Positions 46,674 through 54,615 of a stretch of DNA of 64,000 bases are shown in pieces. The notes below the pieces were generated by a model that saw only the letters and a program-made list of their open reading frames with translations, ran no database searches and was not told where the DNA came from. Source of the DNA: Thermococcus sp. MV5 (GTDB taxonomy: Archaea > Methanobacteriota_B > Thermococci > Thermococcales > Thermococcaceae); contig NZ_SNUE01000001.1 in the NCBI RefSeq assembly GCF_012027425.1, positions 124,001 through 188,000 on the forward strand. The letters are read 5' to 3'. Positions within the stretch are counted from its first letter, which is position 1. Every line of letters begins with the position of its first letter. The position numbers were made by a program, and so were the translations under genes.

Positions 46674-48572
46674 CTAAATCTTTCTAACCTCAACCCAAGT
46701 TGAGTGATAAGCCGATCCATTACCATATTCCTCTACAGTCTCCTCTGTTGTAAGAAAGTTTACATTCCATCCAAGTATCTTGGCCCAGAAGGCTTTGTAA
46801 AGGAGAACAACCCCCTCTGGAATGTTTTCACTTAGTTTTATCCTTGTTCTTATTCTCCCATTCTCGTTAAATACCTCTACTTCGTCATTTTCATGTACAC
46901 CCCGCTTCTTGGCATCTTTTGGATTCATGTAAAGATATGGATCAATTATATTGTATGTATTATGATACTGACTTGTTATGGTCATCTTCCAGGTTGGACT
47001 AAGGAGTTGAAGTCCCCTCCCTCTCCGCGATCTGTACTCTGGAAATGGAGACAAGCCCCTATTAAGTGCTCTTTGAGAGTAAAACTCAATTTTTCCACTT
47101 GGAGTATCGTATGTTCTTTTTTGTAAAGGAATTTTAACAAAACCTGCTTTTCTAAGCTCTTCAAAACATATTCCATTGATTTCCAGAACTTTTTTAATGA
47201 CCTCTTCATCAGTCTCATAGAGGTGAGGATTCTCTATTCCTAACGCCTTAGCCAACAACCTTGTGACTTCACTGTTGCTCTTTCCATAAAGCCTCATAAC
47301 TGGTTCATTAAAGGCCACATACCTATGGTAATAAGAATCCGCAATATCATATCGTTCAAAAAACGTATTCGCTGGAAGAACAACATGAGCATAAAGGGCA
47401 GTGTCAGTAAGAAATATATCATGGACCACAACAAAAACGTCATTATCTTCTATAGCCTTTCTCAAACGATTTTGATTTGGAAGAGAAGCAAATGGATTTG
47501 AATTATACACATAAAGGAACTTTATTTCTCCATTTTCAATATATTCAGCGAGCTTCATTTGAGGAATTTTTCTAGCAGCTCTCGTACGGAGAAATTCTCC
47601 CTCAGCATAACTCTTATCAATGGTCTTCATGTCATAGATAAAGCCAAACCTATGGCCAACAAGGGCCGGAAGTATTGCAATTGCCCTTACGGCATCTCCA
47701 CCACTAAAAGATCGTTGGAAACCATACCCAATGTGTATAACTCCCTTTTTCTCTGCATATCCAAAGGCAAATTCCTCAATTCTTTCCTTCTCAATCCCTG
47801 TTTCACCGCTTACAAAGTTCATATCAAAGCGATTCAGGTATTTTACAAACTTCTCAAATCCATAAACTTTTTCTCTAACAAATTCCCTGTTGTATAATTC
47901 ATTCTCTATAATGAGCCTTGCAACGCCAAGGGCAAAAACCACATCCGTATTGGGCCTAATTTGAAAGAATTTCCCACATCTCTTTGCAGTTTCGGTATTT
48001 ATAACATCCACAACCCACTTCTCAAGACCATATTTCTCAGCAAGCATGAACCCATGAAGGTTCGTCCATACTGGATTTATGCCCCAATAAACTATGAGCT
48101 TCTGATTTTTCAGCTCCTCTGGATCCATACCAACGGCCGTTCCATAAACATCCTTCAGTGCCTCTTGACCAGCCCTATCACATATCCCATAATCGAGCAT
48201 TGAAGTGTTGAGATAATGAAAGAGACGCAATGGAAAGGCATAATTAACGACTCCACGATCCCCAGCATAATTATATACTAAAACACTCTCACTCCCATAT
48301 TTGCGTATGGTTTCCATTAAACGATTCGCAATAAAGTTTATTGCCTCTTCCCAGTTAGTCTCTTTAAAATCCTCTTTCAAATCCCCCCTAATAAGAGGAG
48401 TTTTAAGTCGATCCTTGCTATGAAACCACTTAGGGAGTAATGCACCCTTAGGACACAAAAAACCCTGTGTTATTGGATGAGAGGGATTTCCCCTTACTTT
48501 CAACTTTCCTTCATGGAGCTCACTTATTATCGAACATGTATCATAACAGTCTCGCATACACACGTTAAACAT
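46674..48572 (-). CDS. Molybdopterin/tungstopterin (bis-MGD) oxidoreductase
   Basis: A 632-residue member of the DMSO reductase family. The N-terminal 4Fe-4S site is CMRDCYDTC plus the fourth cysteine in FLCPKGALLPKW. Cofactor-binding stretches include DYGICDRAGQEALKDVYG, VYWGINPVWTNLHG and VYNSNPFASLPNQ, and a C-terminal MGD-binding beta-barrel has LYMNPKDAKKRGVHENDEVEV. In this lineage tungsten is probable. There is no adjacent electron-transfer subunit, so the partner and substrate are unknown. The ATG at 48572 follows AGGTG; a GTG at 48581 is also possible. It follows gins51 closely. Confidence 0.87.
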   Translation of the reverse strand: MFNVCMRDCYDTCSIISELHEGKLKVRGNPSHPITQGFLCPKGALLPKWFHSKDRLKTPLIRGDLKEDFKETNWEEAINFIANRLMETIRKYGSESVLVYNYAGDRGVVNYAFPLRLFHYLNTSMLDYGICDRAGQEALKDVYGTAVGMDPEELKNQKLIVYWGINPVWTNLHGFMLAEKYGLEKWVVDVINTETAKRCGKFFQIRPNTDVVFALGVARLIIENELYNREFVREKVYGFEKFVKYLNRFDMNFVSGETGIEKERIEEFAFGYAEKKGVIHIGYGFQRSFSGGDAVRAIAILPALVGHRFGFIYDMKTIDKSYAEGEFLRTRAARKIPQMKLAEYIENGEIKFLYVYNSNPFASLPNQNRLRKAIEDNDVFVVVHDIFLTDTALYAHVVLPANTFFERYDIADSYYHRYVAFNEPVMRLYGKSNSEVTRLLAKALGIENPHLYETDEEVIKKVLEINGICFEELRKAGFVKIPLQKRTYDTPSGKIEFYSQRALNRGLSPFPEYRSRRGRGLQLLSPTWKMTITSQYHNTYNIIDPYLYMNPKDAKKRGVHENDEVEVFNENGRIRTRIKLSENIPEGVVLLYKAFWAKILGWNVNFLTTEETVEEYGNGSAYHSTWVEVRKI

Positions 48573-48581
48573 CCGAAACAC

Positions 48582-49148
48582 CTAGTACGATATGGATATC
48601 CTTTTAGCTGCTTCTCTCTGAACCAATATATGACCAACCGTTCTAGGGAGGGTTACAAGATCCCCTGCCTTAAATGGGCCGTACTCTCTTAAACGTTCAT
48701 CTAGAACCTTCGGGATATCCTGAAGGAGAATGTAAGCGTTGAAAATTCTTTTATCACTCGTGACCTCCACTTCTTTTGTTTCCTCTATTGAGACTTCTTC
48801 AAATGCTGGTATTTCCTCTCTATGAATAAAGGCCATAATAATGGAGAAAAGTCTCTTTTCATCACTAATAAGATTAAACGGACGGCCCTCAAAAGCCATG
48901 TCAACTATTTTATGAAGTCTAATCTTGAGAATCTCTTTAACCAACTTCTCCGCAACGCTTAGTTCCGCCAGATAAAGCTGTTCATCAACTTCTTCTCCTC
49001 TCTCTTTGGAAGATTCCGCTCTGAGTTTTAGTGCTTTTATAAGGCTATCAAACTCTTCGTAGAAGTCATCATCTAACAAAGTCAACTCTGTTGATGAGAG
49101 CTCCATTTCTAGAAGTTCTCTAAGCTTCCCTAGATCCAAATTGATCAC
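48582..49148 (-). CDS. gins51: Replication complex subunit GINS51
   Basis: A 188-residue subunit of the archaeal GINS complex, which joins Cdc45/RecJ-like protein and MCM in the replicative helicase. The A domain of helices comes first (YEEFDSLIKALKLRAES, LYLAELSVAEKLVKEILKIR) and the small B domain comes last (YGPFKAGDLVTLPRTVGHIL), the order of the Sld5/Psf1 type, GINS51. Its position next to pcn supports the call; the pair is conserved in Thermococcales. The ATG lies 22 bases after the pcn stop. Confidence 0.88.
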   Translation of the reverse strand: MINLDLGKLRELLEMELSSTELTLLDDDFYEEFDSLIKALKLRAESSKERGEEVDEQLYLAELSVAEKLVKEILKIRLHKIVDMAFEGRPFNLISDEKRLFSIIMAFIHREEIPAFEEVSIEETKEVEVTSDKRIFNAYILLQDIPKVLDERLREYGPFKAGDLVTLPRTVGHILVQREAAKRISISY

Positions 49149-49170
49149 CTAAAAAAGATATTAAAAAGGA

Positions 49171-49920
49171 TCATTCCTCAACACGAGGAGCCAACAGGAA
49201 TGTTAGCCTTCCTTCATCTCTTATTGGGTAGTCCATCTGAAGTGGCATCTCGTTTCCAAACTTGAGCACTACTTCATCTGCCTTCCCAATTCCCTTGACC
49301 ATGTCCGCAAGATAACTTACACCATAAGCACTCTTAGTTTCTTCTTCCACATTCAAGTCAAGCAAACCCTCGTCTTCAAGAGTGAGCTTGATTTCGACCT
49401 CTTGGGTTTCTCCCTCTGCTTTCATAACAAACTCATTTTCCTTTGCGAGGAACTTAATACTATCACTGACGAGAGAAGCATCTTTTACAGCCTCCTTGAG
49501 CACCTCTCCTAGTACCATAGCTCTAGCTGTAAATGGAAGTTCTGGCAGTTCAAGTTCTAGTTCTTCAACCTCAATTAAGGGGAGTCTAAAAGTTCTTTTT
49601 GCAGTCCCCTCAAGGATAATCTCAAGAAAGTTTTCCTCTCCTTTCTTAAGAACGAGAATCTCCTTACCTTTTCCTCTCTTGAGAATTTTCTTGAAGTGAT
49701 CCATGTTGACTCCTACAGTCTCCTCCCCATCGATATCATACTTACTAAATATATCAGCAGGAAGATTGAGATCAATCAAAACTACTCTACTTGGATCCAT
49801 TGCTCTCATTGAGATTCCTTCTTCAGTAACTTTGAATGCAGCTTCATCAATTAAGTTGCTTGCTGTGTCAATCAAGCCTGCGAATTCTTTCGCTCCATCA
49901 AAAACTATTTCAAATGGCAT
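49171..49920 (-). CDS. pcn: DNA polymerase sliding clamp PCNA
   Basis: The ring-shaped sliding clamp for DNA polymerases, FEN1, ligase and repair enzymes, here including EndoQ encoded 9 kb away. The 249-residue protein starts MPFEIVFDGAKEFAGLIDTA. The typical RAMDPSRVVLIDLNLPADIF and the interdomain connector region near 120 are seen, and the C-terminal LTFLLAPRVEE is the usual site contacted by partners. A GGGGTGA ribosome site precedes the ATG within the end of the small upstream gene. Confidence 0.95.
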   Translation of the reverse strand: MPFEIVFDGAKEFAGLIDTASNLIDEAAFKVTEEGISMRAMDPSRVVLIDLNLPADIFSKYDIDGEETVGVNMDHFKKILKRGKGKEILVLKKGEENFLEIILEGTAKRTFRLPLIEVEELELELPELPFTARAMVLGEVLKEAVKDASLVSDSIKFLAKENEFVMKAEGETQEVEIKLTLEDEGLLDLNVEEETKSAYGVSYLADMVKGIGKADEVVLKFGNEMPLQMDYPIRDEGRLTFLLAPRVEE

Positions 49921-49922
49921 CT

Positions 49923-50093
49923 TCACCCCTCCATATCATTGAGAATTTTAGCCATCAACCTAACTCTTTCTTTACCTCTCAATAAATAAGTTTTTCCATT
50001 ATTCACATCAGGTAACCTCTTATAAGCTTCGTCTAATTCCTTTAAAGCTTTTTCTACAAGGCGTTTAAGCACTTCTATCTCAAGTTCTCCCAT
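49923..50093 (-). CDS. Small conserved-context protein between tfs and pcn
   Basis: A 56-residue protein reading MGELEIEVLKRLVEKALKEL with a C-terminal GKTYLLRGKERVRLMAKIL. It is mostly helical and charged. It starts 11 bases after the tfs stop and ends two bases before the pcn ATG, with the pcn ribosome site inside its last codons. This tight packing supports it as a real gene. I do not know its function; the tfs-orf-pcn-gins51 order suggests a role near replication or transcription. Confidence 0.75.
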   Translation of the reverse strand: MGELEIEVLKRLVEKALKELDEAYKRLPDVNNGKTYLLRGKERVRLMAKILNDMEG

Positions 50094-50104
50094 ATATGCC
50101 ACCG

Positions 50105-50431
50105 TTATTCATAACTCCTCCAAGTGTACCCACACTTTGTACACCTATAGAAAATGGTTGAAGGCTCATCCCCTGCTCTAGTCTGTAATTCCCACCAATA
50201 TGCTTCATTATTCCCGCATTTTGGACATGTAACCTTAGCCTTTGGAAGTGTGGCCACATCCTGTTCAATAACCGGGATATCCTCTCTCTCGTGTTTAATC
50301 TTTTGGGTTATTTTATACTTGCTTGCAGCTTCTGGGTCAAGAGGCTCCTCATAGCCACATTTTCTGCAAACGAAAACTCCTTTTTTCTTATCTGGAAGCA
50401 TTATACTCCCACATTTTGGACAGAATTTCAT
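50105..50431 (-). CDS. tfs: Transcription factor S (TFIIS-like)
   Basis: TFS enters the RNA polymerase secondary channel and stimulates cleavage of backtracked transcripts. The 108-residue protein has an N-terminal zinc ribbon (MKFCPKCGSIM and FVCRKCGYEE) and a C-terminal one (VTCPKCGNNEAYWWELQTRA and YRCTKCGYTWR). The acidic pair needed for cleavage is in RAGDEPSTIF. A TATA-like TTTTTATTTTAATACC at about 50466-50481 and a GGAGGTGAG ribosome site lie upstream. Confidence 0.95.
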   Translation of the reverse strand: MKFCPKCGSIMLPDKKKGVFVCRKCGYEEPLDPEAASKYKITQKIKHEREDIPVIEQDVATLPKAKVTCPKCGNNEAYWWELQTRAGDEPSTIFYRCTKCGYTWRSYE

Positions 50432-50438
50432 TTTTCTC

Positions 50439-50772
50439 TCACCTCCAGCCTAGGGCAAAGTTGATGGTATTAAAATAAAAAGTTTTGCCATGAACATGTT
50501 GGCAAGTGGGAAAAGAGGTTATAAAAAAAGTTCTCTTTATTAATGCTCTCTCAAGTATGAGAAGCATCTTAGAGAGGAGAACATTTGAAGTCCTTTTATC
50601 AACTCCTGTGAAGACCTTCTTTCTTGCAAGTTTATTAAATAATTTGATTCTCATAAAGTGTATATTTTAAGATTCCTCTTAATCAAACCTTTTGAACAGT
50701 AATGATTTATTCTTCCGAAAGGGCAAGACTTTCGGACGGGGAGGAGGTCAGCTTAGATGACTTGTATTGTAG
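50439..50772. other. Intergenic region: tfs promoter, doubtful 71-codon frame, hairpin repeat
   Basis: About 330 bases. On the minus strand an ATG frame at 50439-50654 could encode 71 residues (MRIKLFNKLARKKVFTG...), but its second half lies across the tfs promoter and ribosome site and has low-complexity look, so I do not call it a gene. A solo hairpin repeat lies at 50707-50751, just beyond the end of the AAA ATPase gene. Confidence 0.45.
50707..50751 (+). repeat. Short IS605-type LE/RE hybrid repeat
   Basis: A 45-base copy preceded by ATGAT. The T-rich edge TTATTCTTCC leads to a hairpin CCGAAAG...CTTTCGG and then GACGGGGAGGAGGTCAG, the canonical right-end terminus. The hairpin stem differs in sequence from the other copies but is still perfectly paired, suggesting that pairing is what matters. 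It lies 21 bases past the stop of the AAA ATPase gene. Confidence 0.7.
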
Positions 50773-52254
50773 TTACTTTAAATCCTGCTCGGTTAGAATT
50801 TTGACTCCCAGCTTTTTACAGGCCTCAAGTGCGTTTTTTGTAAAACCAGTCTTGGAGAAAAAGTACATATCTCCTTCTCCAAACTCGCTTTTCACTTTCT
50901 TGACGAAAGCTTCAACATCCTTGTAAGTCGTGGGCCTACCCCTCCATCTCACTTCAAGTACACAAGGCCTTTCTCTAAAGGCCACTCCGTCAAACTCAAT
51001 CTCTCCCCTTCTGTAAGGTTTAAAATCAAGACCAATGATTTCTCTAAGTCTTTCACGAACCCAAGCCTCGCCCGTAAGGCCAAGCTCGATTTTGGCCTTC
51101 AGAAACTTCTCCTCAAGCTCTCTAATCAGTTCCTCGCGTAGTTTTTCTCTCCTCAACTCAAATTCCGTGATTCCAAGATAAGTCTTGGCCAGCCAGAAGC
51201 GCATGAGCTTGTCTGTGAAGTAATAGCGTCCGTTCTCCCGAGTTATTAAGTCTGTCCTGAGAAGGAACTTGAGGTAGTTCGAAACCTCTCCGCTCGGCTT
51301 TCCAAGTCTCTTTGCAACCTCCGAGAGCTTAAGGCCCTCCTCTCTCGCAAGAATAAGTAATATCTCCCTGTGAACCGGTCCCCTATAGGCTCTTGAGAGG
51401 GATTCGTTGAACACATAGTCGAGATGCATGTAGATGTCCCCACTTTCCATGAGGAGCTCCGTCAGAAACGCATATTCAACTTCCCTTTTACTGACTTTCT
51501 CGAACCCCTCTTCGATAAGTCTCCTGCAGACAGCGTGGATGTAAAACGGATGTCCACTGGTAAGTTTATAAAGCGCCTCCAGTGCCGAGTTGGAGTATTC
51601 AATCTCTGCGTTTTCGAATATGGCCCTAGCGAGAATGAAGGTGTCCTCCTTAGGAAGGCCCGTGAGATAGATCCTCCTGAACTGTCCAAAGAACGGCTTT
51701 TCCGCAGAAAGAATTTCCTCCATCATCCTCACCGCTGAACCGGAGATAAAGTAGGCAATGTTCTCCTGCTTCTCGGTTACGGCCCTCATGAGTTCTAGGA
51801 AGCTAGAAATGTTTCTGACCTCCTGAAACTCGTCGAGGATGAAAACTGCCTTCTGGCCAAGCTTCTCCAAGATATCCTCTTGAAGCTCAAAAAGCACCCC
51901 CATGTCCCCGGTCTTGATAGCCTTTGCCTCATTCTCAACACCAAGCTTGGCTGCAAGTATCAAAAGGTCATCCCAATCCAACAGCTTACTTCTTTCAACT
52001 TCAATAGCATCGGCCTTTCCAAGTTCGTAAAGGAGCTCCCGAAGGTAAGCGAAGACAAACGACTCAATGGTTCCTACTCTTTGGAGGTTCAGGTAAGGGA
52101 TAACTCCATTAGTACTCTCCTTGAACTTCAAGAGTAACTCTGTCTTTCCTATTCTTCTAGGGCCTATGATGGCAAGATTTACCCTATGTCCTTTTTTCAG
52201 GGAGTCATATGCGCTCTTTAATATTTCCAACTCTCTTCTTCTGTTCACGAACAT
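50773..52254 (-). CDS. Archaeal AAA ATPase with C-terminal nuclease-like DUF234
   Basis: A 493-residue member of the archaeal ATPase family (PF01637 type). Walker A is IIGPRRIGKTELLLKF near residue 30, Walker B is AVFILDEFQEVRN near 140, and sensor ISGSAVRMMEEIL follows. A winged-helix segment (LSEVAKRLGKPSGEVSNYL) precedes a C-terminal DUF234 domain with EFDGVAFRERPCVLEVRW, like the restriction-endonuclease-type fold (D...E-x-K/R). The family is variable in copy number and of unknown function, possibly linked to mobile DNA. Its GC content looks higher than the neighbours. A 28-bp palindrome covers its promoter. Confidence 0.85.
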   Translation of the reverse strand: MFVNRRRELEILKSAYDSLKKGHRVNLAIIGPRRIGKTELLLKFKESTNGVIPYLNLQRVGTIESFVFAYLRELLYELGKADAIEVERSKLLDWDDLLILAAKLGVENEAKAIKTGDMGVLFELQEDILEKLGQKAVFILDEFQEVRNISSFLELMRAVTEKQENIAYFISGSAVRMMEEILSAEKPFFGQFRRIYLTGLPKEDTFILARAIFENAEIEYSNSALEALYKLTSGHPFYIHAVCRRLIEEGFEKVSKREVEYAFLTELLMESGDIYMHLDYVFNESLSRAYRGPVHREILLILAREEGLKLSEVAKRLGKPSGEVSNYLKFLLRTDLITRENGRYYFTDKLMRFWLAKTYLGITEFELRREKLREELIRELEEKFLKAKIELGLTGEAWVRERLREIIGLDFKPYRRGEIEFDGVAFRERPCVLEVRWRGRPTTYKDVEAFVKKVKSEFGEGDMYFFSKTGFTKNALEACKKLGVKILTEQDLK

Positions 52255-52264
52255 AAGACATCAC

Positions 52265-52292
52265 ATTATAGTTTTATGCATAAAACTATAAT
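52265..52292. promoter_or_regulatory. 28-bp perfect palindrome at the ATPase promoter
   Basis: The half site ATTATAGTTTTATG is followed without gap by its exact reverse complement. The symmetric sequence contains TATA-like elements in both directions and lies ten bases before the ATG of the AAA ATPase gene. It is the right size for a dimeric repressor site, perhaps autoregulation by the winged-helix part of the ATPase. Confidence 0.65.
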
Positions 52293-52381
52293 ACATTAGG
52301 CTTTTATGCTTTTCGGAGTTGATGGATAGAAAGAATCTAGAAAAGTTCTAATCATCGCAGGTGACGTTGAGAGTAGGGAAG

Positions 52382-52436
52382 TTCTGGCAGTCTGGATACA
52401 ACCCTTCGGAACTGGTAGGTTGCCAGGATTTTTATT
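52382..52436 (+). ncRNA. Possible structured RNA or terminator-like hairpin
   Basis: TTCTGGCA at 52382-52389 pairs fully with TGCCAGGA at 52421-52428 (8 bp, two G-T wobbles), enclosing a second possible CAACC/GGTTG pairing, and is followed by TTTTT. The spacer around it (52293-52534) has no open frame. It could be the 3' part of a small RNA or a decayed insertion; I cannot assign a class. Confidence 0.25.
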
Positions 52437-52534
52437 CTGGTTGTTTTTAAAATCTTGCATTAATCAGCCTGTTGATAGGAAAAGTTACTGAATAACTTTA
52501 AGACGTGATGCCGCACTTATCCCGACAGTATCGG

Positions 52535-52984
52535 TTAAAACCAAGCCTCTGGATTCTTATAACTTCCAAGGACTACGTGAGTTATCACGTTTTCTATTTC
52601 CGGATAATTGTTACCCAACATATGAAGGAAGTCGTTTAGTTCATCTACATTTTTGAAGTATGCCCTCACAATTAAGTCCGTATCTCCCGTAATCTCCCAC
52701 ACATCTTCTACATGAGGTAATTTATACAGCTTTAGTGCCACTGGTCGAGGAAGGCCTCGCTTAACTTTAAGCTCCAACAGAACCTCCAGTTCATATCCGA
52801 GCTGTTTATGGTCCACATCTATTGTAAATCTTTTAATGACACCATTCTCAACCATTTCCTGGACTTTGTTGTAGCAAGTTACGCTGGTAGTATTACACTT
52901 TTTTCCTAGTTCTTTATAAGTTGCTCTGGACTGTTTATAGAGTTCTCTAAGTATCCCCAGATACAATTCGTTAATATTCTTCAC
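52535..52984 (-). CDS. Lrp/AsnC-family transcriptional regulator
   Basis: A 149-residue Lrp-type regulator. From the GTG at 52984 it reads MKNINELYLGILRELYKQSR, then the HTH ATYKELGKKCNTTSVTCYNK. The C-terminal RAM-like domain has LEVLLELKVKRGL and EDVWEITGDTDLIVRAYFKN, where amino acids usually bind. GGTGGTG lies four bases before the GTG; the frame is open further upstream but crosses the promoter. It is divergent from a symporter-led amino acid operon and is its most likely regulator, with the effector being the transported compound or a product. Confidence 0.86.
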   Translation of the reverse strand: MKNINELYLGILRELYKQSRATYKELGKKCNTTSVTCYNKVQEMVENGVIKRFTIDVDHKQLGYELEVLLELKVKRGLPRPVALKLYKLPHVEDVWEITGDTDLIVRAYFKNVDELNDFLHMLGNNYPEIENVITHVVLGSYKNPEAWF

Positions 52985-53133
52985 ATAACACCACCTTGAC
53001 AAAACTATATCTCTAATTTTATTTAAAATTTCCGATTTTTGTTTAATATTATTAAGCAAACTTGTGAAAATAATTAAATAAAGTAAGAAAGAAAACTAGG
53101 TGACCCTTGTACTTGTAGTAGGAGGAATGTGCC

Positions 53134-54570
53134 ATGTTGCCCGCTATTGTATATGTTATAGTAGTATTATATCTCCTAACATTATTAGGGATAGGCCTAT
53201 ATTCCGCGAGGCTAGTAAAAACAGATATAGACTTTATGTTAGCCGGAAGACGACTGGGACCAATACTTATTGCTGGAACTCTTGCTGCTACTGAGGTAGG
53301 TGGCGGGAGTTCAATGGGTGTGGCCCAAAAGGCATTTACTGATTGGGGATTATCCTCTGCATGGTATGTCCTGACAATGGCAATAGTATTTATCATCTTG
53401 GCATTCTTAGCCCCGAAGCTACGTTCCACAATGGTTGCCACCGTCCCTGAGTTCTTTGCAAAAAGATATGGAAAAGAAAATCACATATTGACAGCCATAG
53501 TATTGCTACTACCAATGATAGGACTCACAGCAATTCAGATCATGGCTTCAGGAATTGTCCTCTCAATACTTCTAGGAATCGATTTCAAGATTGCCGTCCT
53601 TATCATGGGAGCAGTAGCAGTCTTTTACTCTGTAATGGGAGGTCTATGGAGTGTAACATTGACTGATATTTTCCAATGGGTCTGTGTAGTAGGTGGAATC
53701 ATTGTTGCAGTTCCATATGGACTAAAAGTAGTAGGTGGATGGGATACTTTAACCTCAACCCTAGAACCATGGAGATTTAGCATAACTGCAGGAATAGGGT
53801 GGGAAACGATAATAAGCCTAACGATAATGTACCTTGCTAGTTTTACAGTAGGCCAAGAATACATACAAAGGTATTTTGCAGCTAAAGATGATAAATCTGC
53901 AAAAATGGGTTCAATCATCGCCGCCATAACTTACTTTATCTTTGCATGGTTCCCAGCAATTTTAGGACTTATAGCCTTAGCTTACATAAAGATGGGACAC
54001 ACAATCCCATACATTGACCAATACGGAACTAGATACGTCCTCCCCGGTTTTGCCGTGGTAGCATTACCCGCCATTCTGTTAGGTATCCTCTTTGCAGCAT
54101 TGGTCTCGGCAACAATGTCAAGTGCAGACTCTGATCTTGTTGCTGGAACTGCTATTTTCGTCAATGATATTTACAAACCTTACATCAATCCTAATGCCAC
54201 ACACGAAGATTTAGGAAAAGTATCAAAAATAGTAACAGCTGTCTTAGGTATACTTTCAATCCTTGTAGCCATGTTCAAAATAAACGTAATAGTCAAGGTA
54301 CTCATGTTCTCATTTTCATTCAGAGCTGCTGGAATATTTGTGCCATACTTAATGAGCCACTATTGGGACAAAGGTAGCAGGATAGGTTCATTCATTGCAA
54401 TCTTGCTCGGCAGTTTGGTAGTGGGGCTAGATGCTCTAGGGATAATATCATTTGGGAAATGGGGAGCCGTTATCCCTGGTATAATCCTAAGCTTTGTAGC
54501 TTTTGTCGTTTTCAGTTACATCTTCCCCGACAAACAACCTAAAACTTTCCAAGAGGTCTTTCAGACTTAA
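53134..54570 (+). CDS. Sodium:solute symporter (SSS family)
   Basis: A 478-residue membrane protein with about 13 hydrophobic segments. It begins with the typical first helix VIYVIVVLYLLTLLGIGLYS and the loop MLAGRRLGPILIAGTLAATE. The segment GGGSSMGVAQKAF and the later SATMSSADSDLVAGTAIFVNDIY, split across the family signature region, identify the SSS family (proline, pantothenate and similar carriers). It probably imports, with Na+, the substrate of the following enzymes. The ATG follows GGAGGAATG; it is the first gene of the five-gene operon. Confidence 0.9.
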   Translation: MLPAIVYVIVVLYLLTLLGIGLYSARLVKTDIDFMLAGRRLGPILIAGTLAATEVGGGSSMGVAQKAFTDWGLSSAWYVLTMAIVFIILAFLAPKLRSTMVATVPEFFAKRYGKENHILTAIVLLLPMIGLTAIQIMASGIVLSILLGIDFKIAVLIMGAVAVFYSVMGGLWSVTLTDIFQWVCVVGGIIVAVPYGLKVVGGWDTLTSTLEPWRFSITAGIGWETIISLTIMYLASFTVGQEYIQRYFAAKDDKSAKMGSIIAAITYFIFAWFPAILGLIALAYIKMGHTIPYIDQYGTRYVLPGFAVVALPAILLGILFAALVSATMSSADSDLVAGTAIFVNDIYKPYINPNATHEDLGKVSKIVTAVLGILSILVAMFKINVIVKVLMFSFSFRAAGIFVPYLMSHYWDKGSRIGSFIAILLGSLVVGLDALGIISFGKWGAVIPGIILSFVAFVVFSYIFPDKQPKTFQEVFQT

Positions 54571-54615
54571 TCTTTTTTTCTTTATACTTATAAATTAGAC
54601 TTGGAGGTATGAGCA

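Noticed and set aside
50439-50654. A 71-codon minus-strand frame upstream of tfs
   Set aside because: Its second half lies over the tfs promoter and ribosome site, it has no good ribosome site of its own, and the sequence does not resemble any family known to me.
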